Origin: Melampsora larici-populina 98AG31
Lineage: Eukaryota; Basidiomycota; Pucciniomycetes; Pucciniales; Melampsoraceae
Reading direction: 5' to 3'
Assembly: GCF_000204055.1 (NCBI RefSeq)
Contig: NW_006768784.1
Coordinates: forward strand, 793,323-857,322
Length of the DNA: 64,000 nt
Of this stretch, positions 20,522 to 32,270 are shown in pieces; within the stretch, counting starts at the first letter, position 1, and the number at the start of each line of letters is the position of its first letter. Both the position numbers and the translations under genes were made by a program. A model generated the notes under the pieces. It saw only the letters and a list, made by a program, of their open reading frames with translations. It did not search any database and was not told the DNA's origin.

Positions 20522-21793
20522 TAGGGGATACAAAGTTGAAATCCGGCCGAAAATCCGGCCGCGTGGCCAGATTTCCAGATTCCATTTTTTTCTGGCCACG
20601 ACTTGAAATTTGGCAAAAAGAGAAATCAACAGATCACTGGCCAGTTCTTCACTCACCTCAATTCCATATCCGACTCAACACCTCAATCTCAAGATTTTCG
20701 TTCTCATCCAACACCAGGCACCCAGAAATCCTTCCTTACACTCTGAGTCAAATCGATCTTCATTACATTCTCATTCTCATTCAAATCAACCTTATCCTCC
20801 TTTATGGAATTCAACTAATCATCGAGATCGAGTGAAGATTACGGATTTTTTGAATAAAGGACAATTAACTTCAATGGTACAACAGATCGGTAACAGATCA
20901 TTTTTCTTCTCTTGATTAATACTTTAAAAATCATATTCGATCTGATTTAAATCTATTCTACTCTTTTGGTTTTGGTTTTGTTTTCTCTTTAGCTGCTTCA
21001 TATCAATTAAAAACACTTGAACATGCGATTTTAGATGTTTTAACTCAAGCTGCAGAACAAAGACTCTTTCAAACCTGTGGATGAATGAAACTGGCAGACA
21101 ATAGCAGTTGATCTTAGTCCAAAGACATCCTCGATCTAGAAGTTTTGTTAAAGAGTCACTTTTCGGAACTCTGAATTTTGCATTAGATCCTTTGTATAAT
21201 CTTTTCACACACGAATCAAATCAAAGAAGGATACAGATAAGTTTAAGAATAGTCAGACCAGATGGAATCTTTGTGAGAATTGAAGTCAAGAGTTGGTCTT
21301 TTTTCATCAATCGAAAGATTTGAGATTGATCTATCATAAGGTTCATGTTGTGATTGATTAAATTGTAAGTTTGGTTGACCGAGAAAGCTGCCTTCTTTCA
21401 ATTCTTGTCAGTTACAGCAATTTGATGGATTTGTAAGGCTTGAATCATGCGTAAGAAAAATCTATCCCGGCGAGATTGACTTGAAACATTGCAAGTGAGT
21501 CTAGGTTGTTCTGAACATACGCCTTTCTTGCATGTCGTGCTGTTTGAATGGACCTCTTGAGGGCTATTTTGCGATGGTATCGAGTTGTTGCTATGTGAAG
21601 TGGGGGCGAGTCGTCGATATTGGATGTGGGACTGGTGGTGTAGTGGAAAGTTGGCATGGAACTTGAAGTCGGGGGATTCAAAGTTGAGAGAATCCGGACT
21701 CATGTCCAGATTCCGAATTACCGCAAAAAATGGAATCTGGAAATCTGGCCACGCGGCCAGATTTTCGGCCGGATTTCAACTTTGTATCCCCTA
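20522..21793. mobile_element. 1.27 kb TIR element carrying spliced-gene-like sequence
   Basis: Long inverted termini of about 70 bp: TAGGGGATACAAAGTTGAAA followed by CCGGCCGAAAAT and GGCCAGATTTCCAGATTCC at the left, and the inverse at the right. The flanks TATACTAT and TATATAAT agree at 6 of 8 positions, fitting a worn 8 bp hAT-type duplication. The interior has no transposase. It has a piece with an intron-like stretch ending TCTCTTTAG near 20994, followed by codons reading AASYQLKTLEHAILDVLTQA, which looks like host gene sequence picked up by the element. Confidence 0.65.
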
Positions 21794-22831
21794 TATATAA
21801 TCCGAAGCAGATTGGACTCGGAAAAATCCAAAAATGTTTTTTCTCTTCCACAAAGATGATGATAAATTCATTCAAAATAAAAATTTCAAAATTATTATTA
21901 TTTAAAAAAATGATGATTTAGAAAAAAAGAAAATTCAACTTTGAATTAAAAAAAATTATATATTTTCTTCTAAAAAAACAATCACGTCTTTCAACGATCA
22001 TTGAAAAGAAAAAAAGGAAAAAAGTGAAAACCAAAAAAAGTGTTATTAAATTAAAATATGCAAAGAAGAAGAAGAAAAGATTGTAAAACGGATTGCGATT
22101 TTTTTTTTTCAAAGAGTAAAAGAAATAAAATAATTAAGAATTTTGGAAATCAACAAAACAAAACCATACCAAACCCTGCAAGACTTTTACACATTCATTC
22201 ATTCATTGATTCATTCATCAGGTCTGACAACTATATTTACATTAATACAAAAGAACAGGTAAGTATTAAAAAAGAGATCAAGTAAGTATTAAAAAAGAGA
22301 TCAAGTAAGTATTAAAAAAGAGATCAAGTAAGTATTAAAAAAGAGATCAAGTAAGTATTAAAAAAGAACAAGTATTAAAAAAGATATCAGTAAGTATTAA
22401 AAAGAGATCCTTAAGAAACCAAGAGTAGCAAAGCTCAAACCTCGAAAAAAAAAGCTTCAAGGTGAAGGATTTGAGTAAATAATTAAGTTTCTTTCTTTTG
22501 GTAAACGAATAAGGTAAGACCAGCATTTTAAAAAGATAGGAAAGTACACATATAAAGCAAAGTAAAGATGAGATTGATTTCTTTTTTTGATTATTGAAAG
22601 TGGTTTGGTTGATAGGTTTGAGGGGGTTTGATTGAATTCGAAAGTACATATTCTTGAATGATTTTTGAATTTCTTTAGCGGTTTTTTAAGGTTAGGTGGA
22701 ATGAAGTCGGTTTTTGCGTAAGTACTTCCAAGGATAATCGATCAAATAAATCCTGATACCAGATCTAAACCAAACCCAAAAATCAGTGACGAAAAAAACC
22801 CAATGAAACAAAAATCCTACGTACTTCAACA
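21794..22831. other. AT-rich intergenic stretch with tandem repeats
   Basis: Extremely AT-rich sequence with no gene. About six copies of a 23 bp unit (GTAAGTATTAAAAAAGAGATCAA) run head to tail from about 22259 to 22400, the last ones shortened. CATTCATTCATTGATTCATT lies at ~22190. Confidence 0.6.
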
Positions 22832-23605
22832 TCACGTCTGATGAGCATTAAGAGCACAAGCATCTAACAAATCTTCATCCTCAATCCTAACCCAATCATC
22901 AACCCTAAGACTACACTGACAAACGCAAGAATCCTGTACCGATTTAATCCCAAGAGTCTGATTCTGATGAGCACATCCATTCCAAATTTCTTCTTCATCA
23001 CTAGAATCAGAATAAACCAGTCCACGACACCTAAAGCTAAGTTCAGATCCAGTACTATTCCTAATCGAATCTGGATAATCGATTGTAGTGTAAGTCGAAT
23101 CGTATGAAATCCTTGGTGAACTACTGGTCCTACTTGTAGGTCTTACTGATTCTGGAATTATAGGATACATGTTGGATAAGTTTAGTTTGGTGGATGTGGG
23201 TGTTGGAGCTTGGTTGGGATGAAGTGGGGTGGATGGGTCATGAGGTAGAAAGAATTGATGGGTTGTACTAAGTTTTTGGAAACTCGTTTTTATAAACCTA
23301 GAACGCTTCCAAGGTTTCCTAAATAAAGGTAAATTGAATCTACCCTTCGATTTAGATAACTTGTTTCTTTTCTTACCCACTTCTTCTTCTTCTTGTTCTT
23401 TAGAATGATAAGTTGACCAAAGTTTTAAGTATCGTTTGTGGCTTGGATTTGATGAATGATGTAGAGTTGATGTTGAGGTAGTTTGGTTTGGTACTTTGAT
23501 CGTTTCGAGTGTTGGGTTTGATGAGAATTGTGATTTGAGATCTGGAGAACTTGGACTTGAGGTTTCGATGGATGAAATGATGGAATCTAGACTTGATCTT
23601 CTCAT
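22832..23605 (-). CDS. Hypothetical protein, Ser/Thr-rich, acidic C-terminus
   Basis: A 257-residue frame without recognised domains. It is rich in Ser, Thr, Pro and basic residues in the first two thirds (KKRNKLSKSKGRFNLPLFRK, RSRFIKTSFQKL) and has an acidic segment YSDSSDEEEIWNGC near residue ~200 and several Cys close to the end. The ATG at 23605 is preferred because a pyrimidine-rich TTTGCAG acceptor lies ~20 bases upstream, suggesting a 5' UTR intron; the frame also stays open upstream to 23683. Codon use and composition match the other host genes, and the gene sits in a non-repeat island. Probably a real lineage-specific gene, perhaps a nuclear or regulatory protein, but that is a guess. 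Confidence 0.65.
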   Translation of the reverse strand: MRRSSLDSIISSIETSSPSSPDLKSQFSSNPTLETIKVPNQTTSTSTLHHSSNPSHKRYLKLWSTYHSKEQEEEEVGKKRNKLSKSKGRFNLPLFRKPWKRSRFIKTSFQKLSTTHQFFLPHDPSTPLHPNQAPTPTSTKLNLSNMYPIIPESVRPTSRTSSSPRISYDSTYTTIDYPDSIRNSTGSELSFRCRGLVYSDSSDEEEIWNGCAHQNQTLGIKSVQDSCVCQCSLRVDDWVRIEDEDLLDACALNAHQT

Positions 23606-26185
23606 CTTATTAGAAAACCAAATTAACTGCAAACAACACATTTCAGATAGATAAGCCAGGAAAAAGATTGTTAGTGGATTCATGAGATGCGGAAAAGATC
23701 AGGTAGGGTTTATAAGCAAGCGAAAGTAAAAAAAGTTTGATCGGAAAGAAGACCCACGTGTTTGAGTGATTTGGAGTATTGGGTGCTGAGAGATGGGTTT
23801 CTTCGAAAGAGTCAATCGGTTATAAAGGTATTAAGGAATGAATGAATGAAAGAAGAATAGAAAGAAGATAAAAAAGTAGATTATTAAAAGTAAACTAGTA
23901 TTAGATAAGTTTTCCTAAGGTATGTATGCAGGGTTTAACGGAAAGCTTGAACTTGGATGAATGAAGTGGTTGTTTTGTTTAAAGTGGATCGATCAAAAGA
24001 GAAAAGGAAGAAAAGATACTGGTCAGCTTTTATGTAGTTGAGAATCGGCATGAAAGATAAGATCCGTTGTCACTTTGAGTACCGTAATTGATTATTATCT
24101 TTTATATGAGATTTAAAAAGGGAGACCAAGAGACAGAGAAAGAGAGAGAGGGAAAGGGGTTTAAGTCTTGATGATAAAGAGCCTACATATTCAAACAGAG
24201 AGAGAGAGAGAGAGTAATCTTCTCGGATTAAAGGAAATCGAGATGACGAATGATGATGGATGATGATAGATCTCAATGAACGCTGCGACTTACTTGAGGA
24301 AATCCGGAAGAAGAGTTGATGATACCTACACAATTACTTTCAATTCAGATATAGGAGAACTATCAAAAGTCTTGAAGTTTATGGATTAGATAACATCCGA
24401 TCATCATTTCTCTTCAAGTTCTACATCCTATATTTATATTCATATATTTATATATACAATTAGGAAGTTATCGCTTACTGATCTGATTGCATCAGGAGTG
24501 TTGATCTGATTGAATGACTAAAACACTCAACTTTAGCGTTTATCATCCCCACAACACGTGCCTTGCCTACCACACACACACACACTATGTACTACTACCA
24601 GGCAATCGAGTAGATAGAAATCGTCCTGAGCGTCTGTGACTGTCTCGCTCAGTTTTTGGGTCTAAACTGTACACAAGGGGGGATGCAGAGTGGAGGGTTG
24701 AGGAAACCATCTCGGATTGAAGGAAATATGCATAAATGCTCAGCTTTGTATGGTATGGTATGTATGTTGTACACTTTAGAAATCCTACTAATTCGAAAGT
24801 CGCCGGCTTGGCAAAAGATTATCCAACGGAAGGATCACCTGACTTGCCTCGGCCCACTGCTATGTCCACCGTTTTGACTGTCAAAGATTATATAGTGCTG
24901 TACAAAGTTGAGCAGGAGGTGAAAGTAACTTAAGGTTCTACAAAAGGAACTATGGTATTCCAACGATCAAGTGCAAAGAAAAAAGATACCAGATGAAAGC
25001 TATGTACGTGTACGGGACCTAAAAACAAACGTGAAGAACCTAATGAGAAATCCAACCGAGAAAAAGTATAAGAATGATTGTCAAAGCAAATGCACCATCT
25101 TGACATACACAGCCATTTTTCATCCCTAAAATAAAGTACAATCAACTTTAGATCATGAAGTTCAGTTTTAACTTTTGATCTCACCTCCACATCGGTTCTC
25201 CTTCTCCTTCGATTTACCCGATTCCTCCTCAGCTGATCTTCTAGCGTCTTGATATTTGAACCTTGTGTGCTCATTAATCTTAAACTTATCTCTTCACTCG
25301 TGTCGGAGTCGTGCTTATATAAGCTTCCTCGATGCATGCAGAACCGAAATGAAAAACTAAAAGAGCTCTTTGTCTGTTGTATGTACACAAAAATAGTACA
25401 ATTCCTTAAAGAACCCGCAGTGATCTACTGCGCATGTTTTGAAAAATTGTGGAGGATGGCGTCTTGAACGTTCTTGTACGGGTTGCGTCAAATTACTTAA
25501 GCTTAAAGAACGCGCTCGTGAGGGGCTTACTTAAGCTGACGTCAAGTAGTGAGCTCATAATCTATGTACAAGATCAAACTTGGCGATGATATGGAATATA
25601 TGTATGTATGCAAACTCATGGGTTTCTCAATTCCGATCTTACCCTCAAGAGTCAATGCTGTGTTGAATGTTTTGAAGACGGCAAAAGGAAAGAACGTGGT
25701 AAAGGAAAATCCGTTTGACCAAATTCAGATGCAATCAAAAACAATAAGAGTAAGTACCCGTCAAGAATCAAGATCAACCTGATTGATGGATGATGGCAGT
25801 TGCATATATGTATGTTAGGCATTCAAAAAAAAACCTTACAGTAGAATTACAATGATCGAGGTGAGCTTCTTTCTCAGTTGACTTCCTTTGAAGAAGTCTG
25901 ATCAAAACTCGCCGAACGGGTGAGACCTGTCTATTTCTCACGTGTGTGTGATAGACAGTTGTTAGGTGGTAAGTCTATGTCGAATATGACTATGACTGGT
26001 GACTGAGCCCGTGCTTAAGGAACCTACAATACCAGGAGCGAAAGTTCTTCCACCTTAGACACAGACTTACATGTTTGTTTGTTTGTGTGTAAAGTGGTGT
26101 GGGGTGGGCCCCAGACAGGAGCAGAGGTATTATAAGATCCTCAGATCATACCTCGAACCTCTCTGAGGCGAGAACAGAGCTCTCG
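23606..26185. other. Intergenic, simple repeats only
   Basis: Upstream region of the 22.8 kb gene, then unassigned sequence. Two GA-rich tracts (about 24130-24155 and 24195-24215) and a short CA run (~24573) occur. An open frame at 24930-25388 (minus) has an Arg-rich stretch but no other sign of being a gene. Confidence 0.5.
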
Positions 26186-26257
26186 GAGATGTGGGCTTCT
26201 CAGCCCCTAGACTCACGTAAACGAAGAGCCGTGAGCCATGAGAAGCCCCCAAATCTC
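26186..26257. repeat. Hairpin downstream of the tyrosine recombinase gene
   Basis: GAGATGTGGGCTTCTCA at 26186 pairs with TGAGAAGCCCCCAAATCTC ending at 26257. A second pair, CTCACG and CGTGAG, lies inside. It is ~270 bp beyond the recombinase stop, where DIRS-type elements carry their special repeats. Confidence 0.6.
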
Positions 26258-26525
26258 TCGTCTGCGTGAGTCTCAACAACTCTCAACACTCCCGTTCATC
26301 TTTCCCCTAAACGCATCCTTTCTGTATGGGAAATTAAACTTTATATTGTCACCACAAATCCGCGGCCAATTCAGATGATCTGCGCGCTGATCCTTACAAA
26401 AGGAGAACTTTATTTTCTGAACAAACTCGAAGGACGCTGAAGCTACCTTCCAACTAAATCATATACACATCAGAGTGAGGTTTTTTAAAATTTTTCCCCC
26501 GCCCGAGGTCTTCTCAAACCGCTTG

Positions 26526-27662
26526 TCATTTTCCGTATGAAATCTTCAAATCATTCAGTAGCTTCTTCGTCGAACTTAGCTCCCTATCTGAATACTTTCG
26601 AAGGTATATCTTGTACGCGTCTGAAGACCACCTTCCACAGGATTTGAGGTTTTCTCTCGAAGCTCCGAGGTTCCATCTTAACGAGGCCCCCCTGATTCTG
26701 AACGAATGACCATACAGAAGTTGATTTTTCTTTGATCTATTCTCGTTCCAAATCTCTCTCAGGTATGTCACTGTTTCATTTTTCTTGAGGATTTCGCGAC
26801 TTTTACCGGACCCTATTGAGAAGATCCTATCTGACGGGTTCCTGGGTCGATAATCGAACAGCTTCCGTAGGGCCTTCACCGGATTCAGGGTCGACTTTTG
26901 TTCTTGGAGGTGTATGAATTGAACTTCTCCCGGACCCGCGGTTTTTGCGTTCCTCAAGGTGATTCTGACGTTGACGTCTCCTTTTCCCCCAGCTATGTCT
27001 TCCCATCTAGGTACCTTGTCCGAGTCCTCGTTGGTAACCAACTCGCCTAACCTCGCTGTCCCCCAGAATGCGACGAGTGCCAAAGCTAGGATTGCCAGGC
27101 CTTTCTCCCCCTTGTTCGGAAGGTGTTCGCACAGGACGACGAGATCGGACACCATCACCGGTGGGCGTTTCTTTTCCTTGTTCTTGAATTCTGCCTCAAT
27201 AGCACGCGAGGCTTTCAAGAGCCCTGCGACCGCGCCGTCGATGTGTGACGGGTAAACAGCGTTGTGGAAGAGGTGCCATGCCTTGATCCCGGCTACGTAG
27301 GCTTTTAGAGTTCTCGAGCTGACCGATTCATCGTCTTTCGCCCTCTCGTCTACCTTCTTAGAACCCCATACGACAAACTCCTTCATCCTGTCTCCCGATA
27401 TCGGTAAGAGTTCATTTGCATTCAACCTTTTCACTGATGCGAATCTGTGTAACTTCACGATAGCTGAATTGTAGTGTTTTAATGTTCCGTCTGCCCAGGT
27501 GCCTCTCAAGAAATGGGTTTGGACCTTGTCATCTCTTGAGACGTCTACTCCATGAGCGTTCTTCTTGAATGTTCCGTACGCCTTTGTAAGTTTCCGCAGA
27601 TCACCTTCCGTCGGCTCGTTCGAGGTGACTGTCTCTGACTTTCTAGAAGGGGATTTCCTCAT
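26526..27662 (-). CDS. Tyrosine recombinase of the DIRS-like element
   Basis: This 378-residue protein is open from ATG 27662 to the stop at 26526-26528. The conserved tetrad of the lambda-integrase superfamily is visible: Arg in GTARLGEL (~residue 204), H-x-x-R in HSFRIRG (~316), Trp in CGRWSSD (~342) and the nucleophile Tyr in AYKIYLRKY (~350-355). The N-terminal third (RGTWADGTLKHYNSAIVKLHRF) resembles a SAM-like core-binding domain. It would join the element's circular cDNA to the genome. Its start overlaps the end of the RNase H frame by 20 bases in another frame, so translation may depend on frameshift or reinitiation. Confidence 0.92.
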   Translation of the reverse strand: MRKSPSRKSETVTSNEPTEGDLRKLTKAYGTFKKNAHGVDVSRDDKVQTHFLRGTWADGTLKHYNSAIVKLHRFASVKRLNANELLPISGDRMKEFVVWGSKKVDERAKDDESVSSRTLKAYVAGIKAWHLFHNAVYPSHIDGAVAGLLKASRAIEAEFKNKEKKRPPVMVSDLVVLCEHLPNKGEKGLAILALALVAFWGTARLGELVTNEDSDKVPRWEDIAGGKGDVNVRITLRNAKTAGPGEVQFIHLQEQKSTLNPVKALRKLFDYRPRNPSDRIFSIGSGKSREILKKNETVTYLREIWNENRSKKNQLLYGHSFRIRGASLRWNLGASRENLKSCGRWSSDAYKIYLRKYSDRELSSTKKLLNDLKISYGK

Positions 27663-29569
27663 CGTTCTTCAGGGTAATTTGATGCAAAATGAAGCGAAGA
27701 TCTTCTGGCACCTGAATCAGAACTTCGTTGTACCAAGCGAGATCTCCGAGGATGCCTCGGGATAGTCCATCTGCTTTGTTATCCCCGGAAACCACTCTCC
27801 TCTGTTTCACGTTGCAACCTAAATTAGTGAGTAGATGCTGGATTTGTTTCAGCTCCTCATTTACGAGGGCATCCTTAGACTTCCTCTTCCGAAGGCCGGC
27901 TTCTGTCGTCATGTTATCGGTGTCTACCCAAAATGTTTTTCCTCTCACTGACGAGATCTTGTCCAGGACCAGGAGACCCAGCCTCACGGCCACGGTCTCA
28001 GCCCAAGCTATCGAGCGTTTCCCATTTTGTAGCCGAAAAGTTTGCCAGCCTTCAATAAATTTAAAACTCGCCCAGTTAGCATCCACCAGTACTCCGATCC
28101 TAACAAGCATGTCCGGTTAGTCACGGCCTACAACGTAACAAAACAATACGGTACGTGACACTCACCCGAAAGACGACGACGCGTCATTTACCCAACCGAT
28201 TTCCAAGGGCTTCGAGCACGTCACTAGTGGACGTGAGTCAAAAGTTGTCAAGCAGGTGAGCCACTCTTCCAGGTCGTCCTTTACGTCTGAAGGCACCTTC
28301 CTCTCTGCTTGAGGATTGACCCAACTCTTCAACCATCGGTAGAAGGACCGGAGGTAGGCTGCCATGTGGGGGACTATATTCACTGTATGACCCAGCTTCC
28401 CTAAGATGCTGTCTATCTGGGCGTATTTCCACGTCGCGCCTTCGACCAACAACTCTCTTATCAAGGCAAGTCTTTCCTCCAACTTTTCCTCCGGTAATCT
28501 GACGGAATGGTCCTTTCCATTCCAGATGAACCCGAGATAACGCTGTTCATCCGCGAACTCCTGGTTCTTCTTAGGGTTAGACTTCACCCCCATTTCGGCG
28601 CTCAATCTCGAGACGTCCTCCAGCGATACCTCATCACTGGGCCTCTTGAAAATGAGGTTGTCGTCCACCCACCGGAATACGATGAGCTTCAACAAGACCG
28701 AGATGACGACTTTCCAGACATCTGCCGGGGCGCCGAATACCCCGCAGCTGGCTACTCCGCCAAAGCCCACGGCTAGATCGATCCACACCCTGTCATAGAA
28801 GTCTAACAGGCATAGAAATCGTCTTTGGGAAGGGTGTAACGGCAGCTGCCGGTACGCTTTTGCCCAATCGAAAATCGCCACCATCCAGTGTCCCGGGTTT
28901 TCTTGTAAGAACAGTGCTACCCAATTGAAGTCGTCCCACTGGGTTTCATAGTTCCGCTTGTCCACGAAAGAATTCACTGACGGAATCGATGGATTGTTCT
29001 TAGGAAACGACAGGTCGTTTATTAACCTGACGGATCCATCCCCAATGATCGCGGCTGCCATCGGGTTTGTTCGAAAGAACCCAAATTTCTCTCGGATTTG
29101 CTCTCTCGAGAAGGGGCCGATCAATCTCTTAGCTTGAGCTTCTTTCCAGATTGTAGCTTCTATCTCGCTTCTTGCTTCCCTGGCTGACTCGTGGTTCGGA
29201 GGTGTGTACCATTCCAAACCTTCTATCTCGTGTTGAGGGATTCCTAAACAGAAGCCCTCCCTGAACCCGTTGATTATGTAGGGGATGTCTTCATCCAGGC
29301 CAACTTCCTTCATCAAGGCGGACCACATCGGGATGACCATGTCACAGCGGACTCTTGCAGGCCACATGTTAGTGACTGGCACCGTGTATATCTTTCGCTG
29401 GTTCAAAGGTAAGATCTTTGATTTTCTCTCATCGGGTTGTTCTTCCTCTGACTGAGAATCTGACTCTGAATCTGTGTCGGTAGTTCTTTTTCCGTTGCTC
29501 GACCGACTCTTGCCTGGTTCCTGAGAAACCGCCAAGACTGGAGTCAAAGCTGCATCTACCACGGACTCA
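27643..29569 (-). CDS. Reverse transcriptase-RNase H of the DIRS-like element
   Basis: Two exons, 29569-28166 and 28099-27643, with a 66 bp intron (donor GTGAGT, acceptor TTAG) that falls inside the RNase H domain: NDASSSFG before it and IGVLVDANWASFK after it. RT motif A is FDWAKAYRQLPLHPSQ near 28868 and the catalytic block is RWVDDN near 28665. RNase H residues are Asp in NDASS, Glu in AWAETVA, Asp in VDTDN and Asp in NKADGLSRG. Upstream it joins Gag through exon 30014-29912 and an intron 29570-29911, whose acceptor is the less certain one (AAAG rather than TTTAG, which would cause a stop). The enzyme copies the element's RNA into DNA. Confidence 0.88.
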
Positions 29570-29911
29570 CTTTGCTAAATCCACATCACGAAGACGCCAG
29601 CAAGAGAGAGAATATGGGAACAAAACCAAACTCAGATTCTTATTTCCTTCTCAACCACCCGACAACATATTTCAGTACGAGACAATCATTTTCTGGACGC
29701 GTACCAATACACAAGTAAAGATTTCAACGAAGAGAACAAGAAACAATCAAAGAATTCCACCCCCCCCAGAACGGACACAGGCCACCGGAGTAAAGCAAAA
29801 ACATTCGGGTGTCACGGAGCGATTGACCGCAAGATTCAGCATGGTTGAGAATGTAAAACTAGTCAGTTTCTGTTTTTAAAACTTCTTTTAGCGCGTGTTG
29901 CGTTAGCTCAC

Positions 29912-32069
29912 TTTGTTTGGGCTGGCGTCACCTTCGCCGGGACATATGCCGGTTTCTGCACCGCTCCTTGAGCTGACGTCTGTGCCTGTGCTCGGGCCTC
30001 CAAAGTCTGTGCATCTGTGGGTAGGAATCAGCGCGTGTGCGTCCAAGTCGGGAGAGCGAACCTTGCGTGAGAAAGGAGTCTAAAAAGGGACGGCAGATTA
30101 CAGTCTGAACTCACGATTCGTCACATTGCTGCTCTTATGGAAAGGGGTGTAGCTACCACCACCTGCTTTGGACTCGCCTTGATAAGAAGGTTTTGAACCC
30201 TTCCCCCGGGTACTTCTTCTGGACTTCCAGTGCTCAGAGTTTCCGTTCGCGCTCGACTGTTCGGCGGGCACCGTCGCTTTGATGGCTGGACGGGGTTTCT
30301 CTTTCCCGGTTCTGAAACTATAGCCAAACTTCGGGCCACCCTGAGCGTATGGATTCATTGATCCATATACCAAATCACCAGCCAGCTCCGCGTGCCATTT
30401 CGCCACCGCTTCGATCCCTGGTTGGTGACCATCCGGAAGAGAGACGTAAGTGTAAGACACGTTCTTCTTCTTCTTCCTCAATTTATCTAACTCTTCATCC
30501 GCTGAATCAGATTCTTGTCGGCGGAATACAGAGGACCGAATGTATAGATGATAGCGGAGAGCTACCATCCAACAGCCATAGCGTTCTCCAATCTGAGTGA
30601 CAACCTTTACGTGCTTAGGGATCCACTTCGCGTAGTCGACGTGGCCATAAAGGTCTGTCGCGTACCGCCGTTCTAGATTAGAGGCCTCCACGAACTCTCC
30701 GAAGTCCATCAACCGATCTCTTTCGATATCGAGGTTGCTCAGCGCTTGTTCGCTCGCCGAGTCAAGGATGTTCGGGTCTGCCGTTCCCAGACTGTCGATG
30801 TTTTCTCTGAGGAAAATCGAGAGAGGTATGTAATCATCCATTTTCTTGAAATGTTTCGCCCACCTCTTTGGTAAATTCGGGAGGTCGTAGGCTTTCACCT
30901 CTTTATTCCTAAACAAAACCTTCTTTTGTTTAGAAGACCGCCTTGAGGAACTCCTCTCTGAGTGAGAAGAGGAAGCAGAATCCAAGCGTGAGTCCGAGGA
31001 GTCTGAGGAAACAGCGTGCGCCCCGCTTCGTTGGTCTGAGTCTGAGTCTCCTGTCGAAGAGTCTGAGTCTGAGTCTTTCGACGAAGAGTCAGAAGAAAGG
31101 TGTCTTTTTCTCTTCTTCTTCTGATCGCTCTTTCTTTTCTTCTTGGACTTAGAGAGTTTCGATCTCGACTTGACAATCGACTCTTTCTTCTTCTTCTTCG
31201 CCTTCACAGACTTCTCTTTCGAGGATGACTTAGGATCGGGTCCGCCGTATTTATCGTAGAACTTCTTTTTCAAGTGTTTCACACGATTAAGATGGCCTTT
31301 CTCCACTTCTGCCACGATCTCTTCAAGCCAGGCCACACGCTCAGAGGATTTGCCTTTCGGCTTCTTCGTCCCCTTCCCGTTGCCACTGCTTGGCTTCTCT
31401 CTCGAGGTAACAACAGCTGCCGAAGCTGCCGGAGAGGTAAAATTTCGAAATGGTAAATCAGCTACCGCGACTTTAAAGCACATTCCGCCTCTCTTCACTG
31501 CTAGGACAACCGGATCAACGAGCTTCTCGTGAGAACCACTCCTATGTCTCCGGCTGGAGCCTGCGGATCTACAAGTATCCTATCAAAGGTCACTTGGATC
31601 TGAACCCCTGAGGGTCTCCCGAACACCCGTAGGGCGGAGTGCAAGCACATCTATGCGGGGGCATTCTCTACCGAATACGGGAGTGTCTCAAAGACGAGAG
31701 TGTTTGAGACGCTAACAACTCACATGCGCTGGAGTCACTATCCTCGTCCGTTGAGTCGTCTAGCGAGTCATCTTGGCGAGGGTTCTTCAACTTCTCCTTC
31801 CTTTCCTCGGTGAGTACGTTTACGAACTTCCCATTCTTCAGGACTAGTTTGATCGGCGCTTTTGGGGGCTCCCTTTGCAGATCTGCCTCTTCTAATGCGT
31901 CGTCTTCGTCGTCCTCCAGTCCATCACCTTCATGTTCACCAGCCTTGCCGTCTTCATCTACATCATGGAAGGAGGTGTCGTTTTCGATAAGGTTGTCGTC
32001 TTCAGCTGCTGGACCTGACGTTGACTGGCCCAAATTGGACCCCTTTGCCATTGCTCTAGTTTTGCCCAT
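29912..32069 (-). CDS. Gag of the DIRS-like element, three exons
   Basis: Exons 32069-31724, 31500-30115 and 30014-29912 join in phase (donors GTGAGT, GTGAGT, GTGAGC) and continue into the RT frame, giving one gag-RT-RNase H frame of 1231 codons ending at 27643. The first exon is acidic (ENDTSFHDVDEDGKAGEHEG). The second has a long Lys/Ser-rich basic stretch (KKKRKRHLSSDSSSKDSDSD), then a folded part with LPKRWAKHFKKMDDYIPLSI and CWMVALRYHLYIR, then a basic tail (RSTRGKGSKPSYQGE). No CCHC knuckle is seen. The ATG at 32069 is the only good start. It probably coats the element's RNA. Confidence 0.78.
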
Positions 32070-32270
32070 CTTCTATCTTGATCACTGTTGTATGAGAATT
32101 AAAATCTTCTAGATAAACTTCTATGAGAGAGAAAAAGGAAATTAATTCTATGGAATCACTAGTGAAGTTTTTTTTTTTTTTTTTGGATGTTGTTTTGTGG
32201 AATTGCAGAGCTATTGTAAAACCAACGAAATCTAAAATTGTTTATGAAGATCTTTTTGAAGAAAAGAAGA

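Larger units (their letters stand above)
26526..32069 (-). mobile_element. DIRS/Ngaro-type YR retrotransposon, coding region intact
   Basis: Minus-strand order is Gag, reverse transcriptase, RNase H, tyrosine recombinase, with no integrase and no protease. That is the plan of the DIRS order, which integrates with a tyrosine recombinase. All frames are open once four introns are removed, so this copy looks young. The coordinates cover the coding region; the outer limits were not found. Candidate end structures are the hairpin at 26186-26257 and the inverted repeat at 32271-32442. No split direct repeats or DIRS inverted termini could be matched by eye. Confidence 0.85.

Noticed and set aside
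22259..22400. Tandem 23 bp repeat as a CRISPR-like array
   Set aside because: Units are contiguous without spacers, AT-rich, and the organism is a eukaryote.
24930..25388. 152-codon minus-strand frame as a gene
   Set aside because: Only a short Arg-rich stretch is notable; the C-terminal half is composition-driven and there is no supporting context.
26526..27662. Tyrosine recombinase as a Starship captain or Crypton
   Set aside because: Gag, RT and RNase H lie directly upstream on the same strand and the frames overlap, so it belongs to a DIRS-type retrotransposon.
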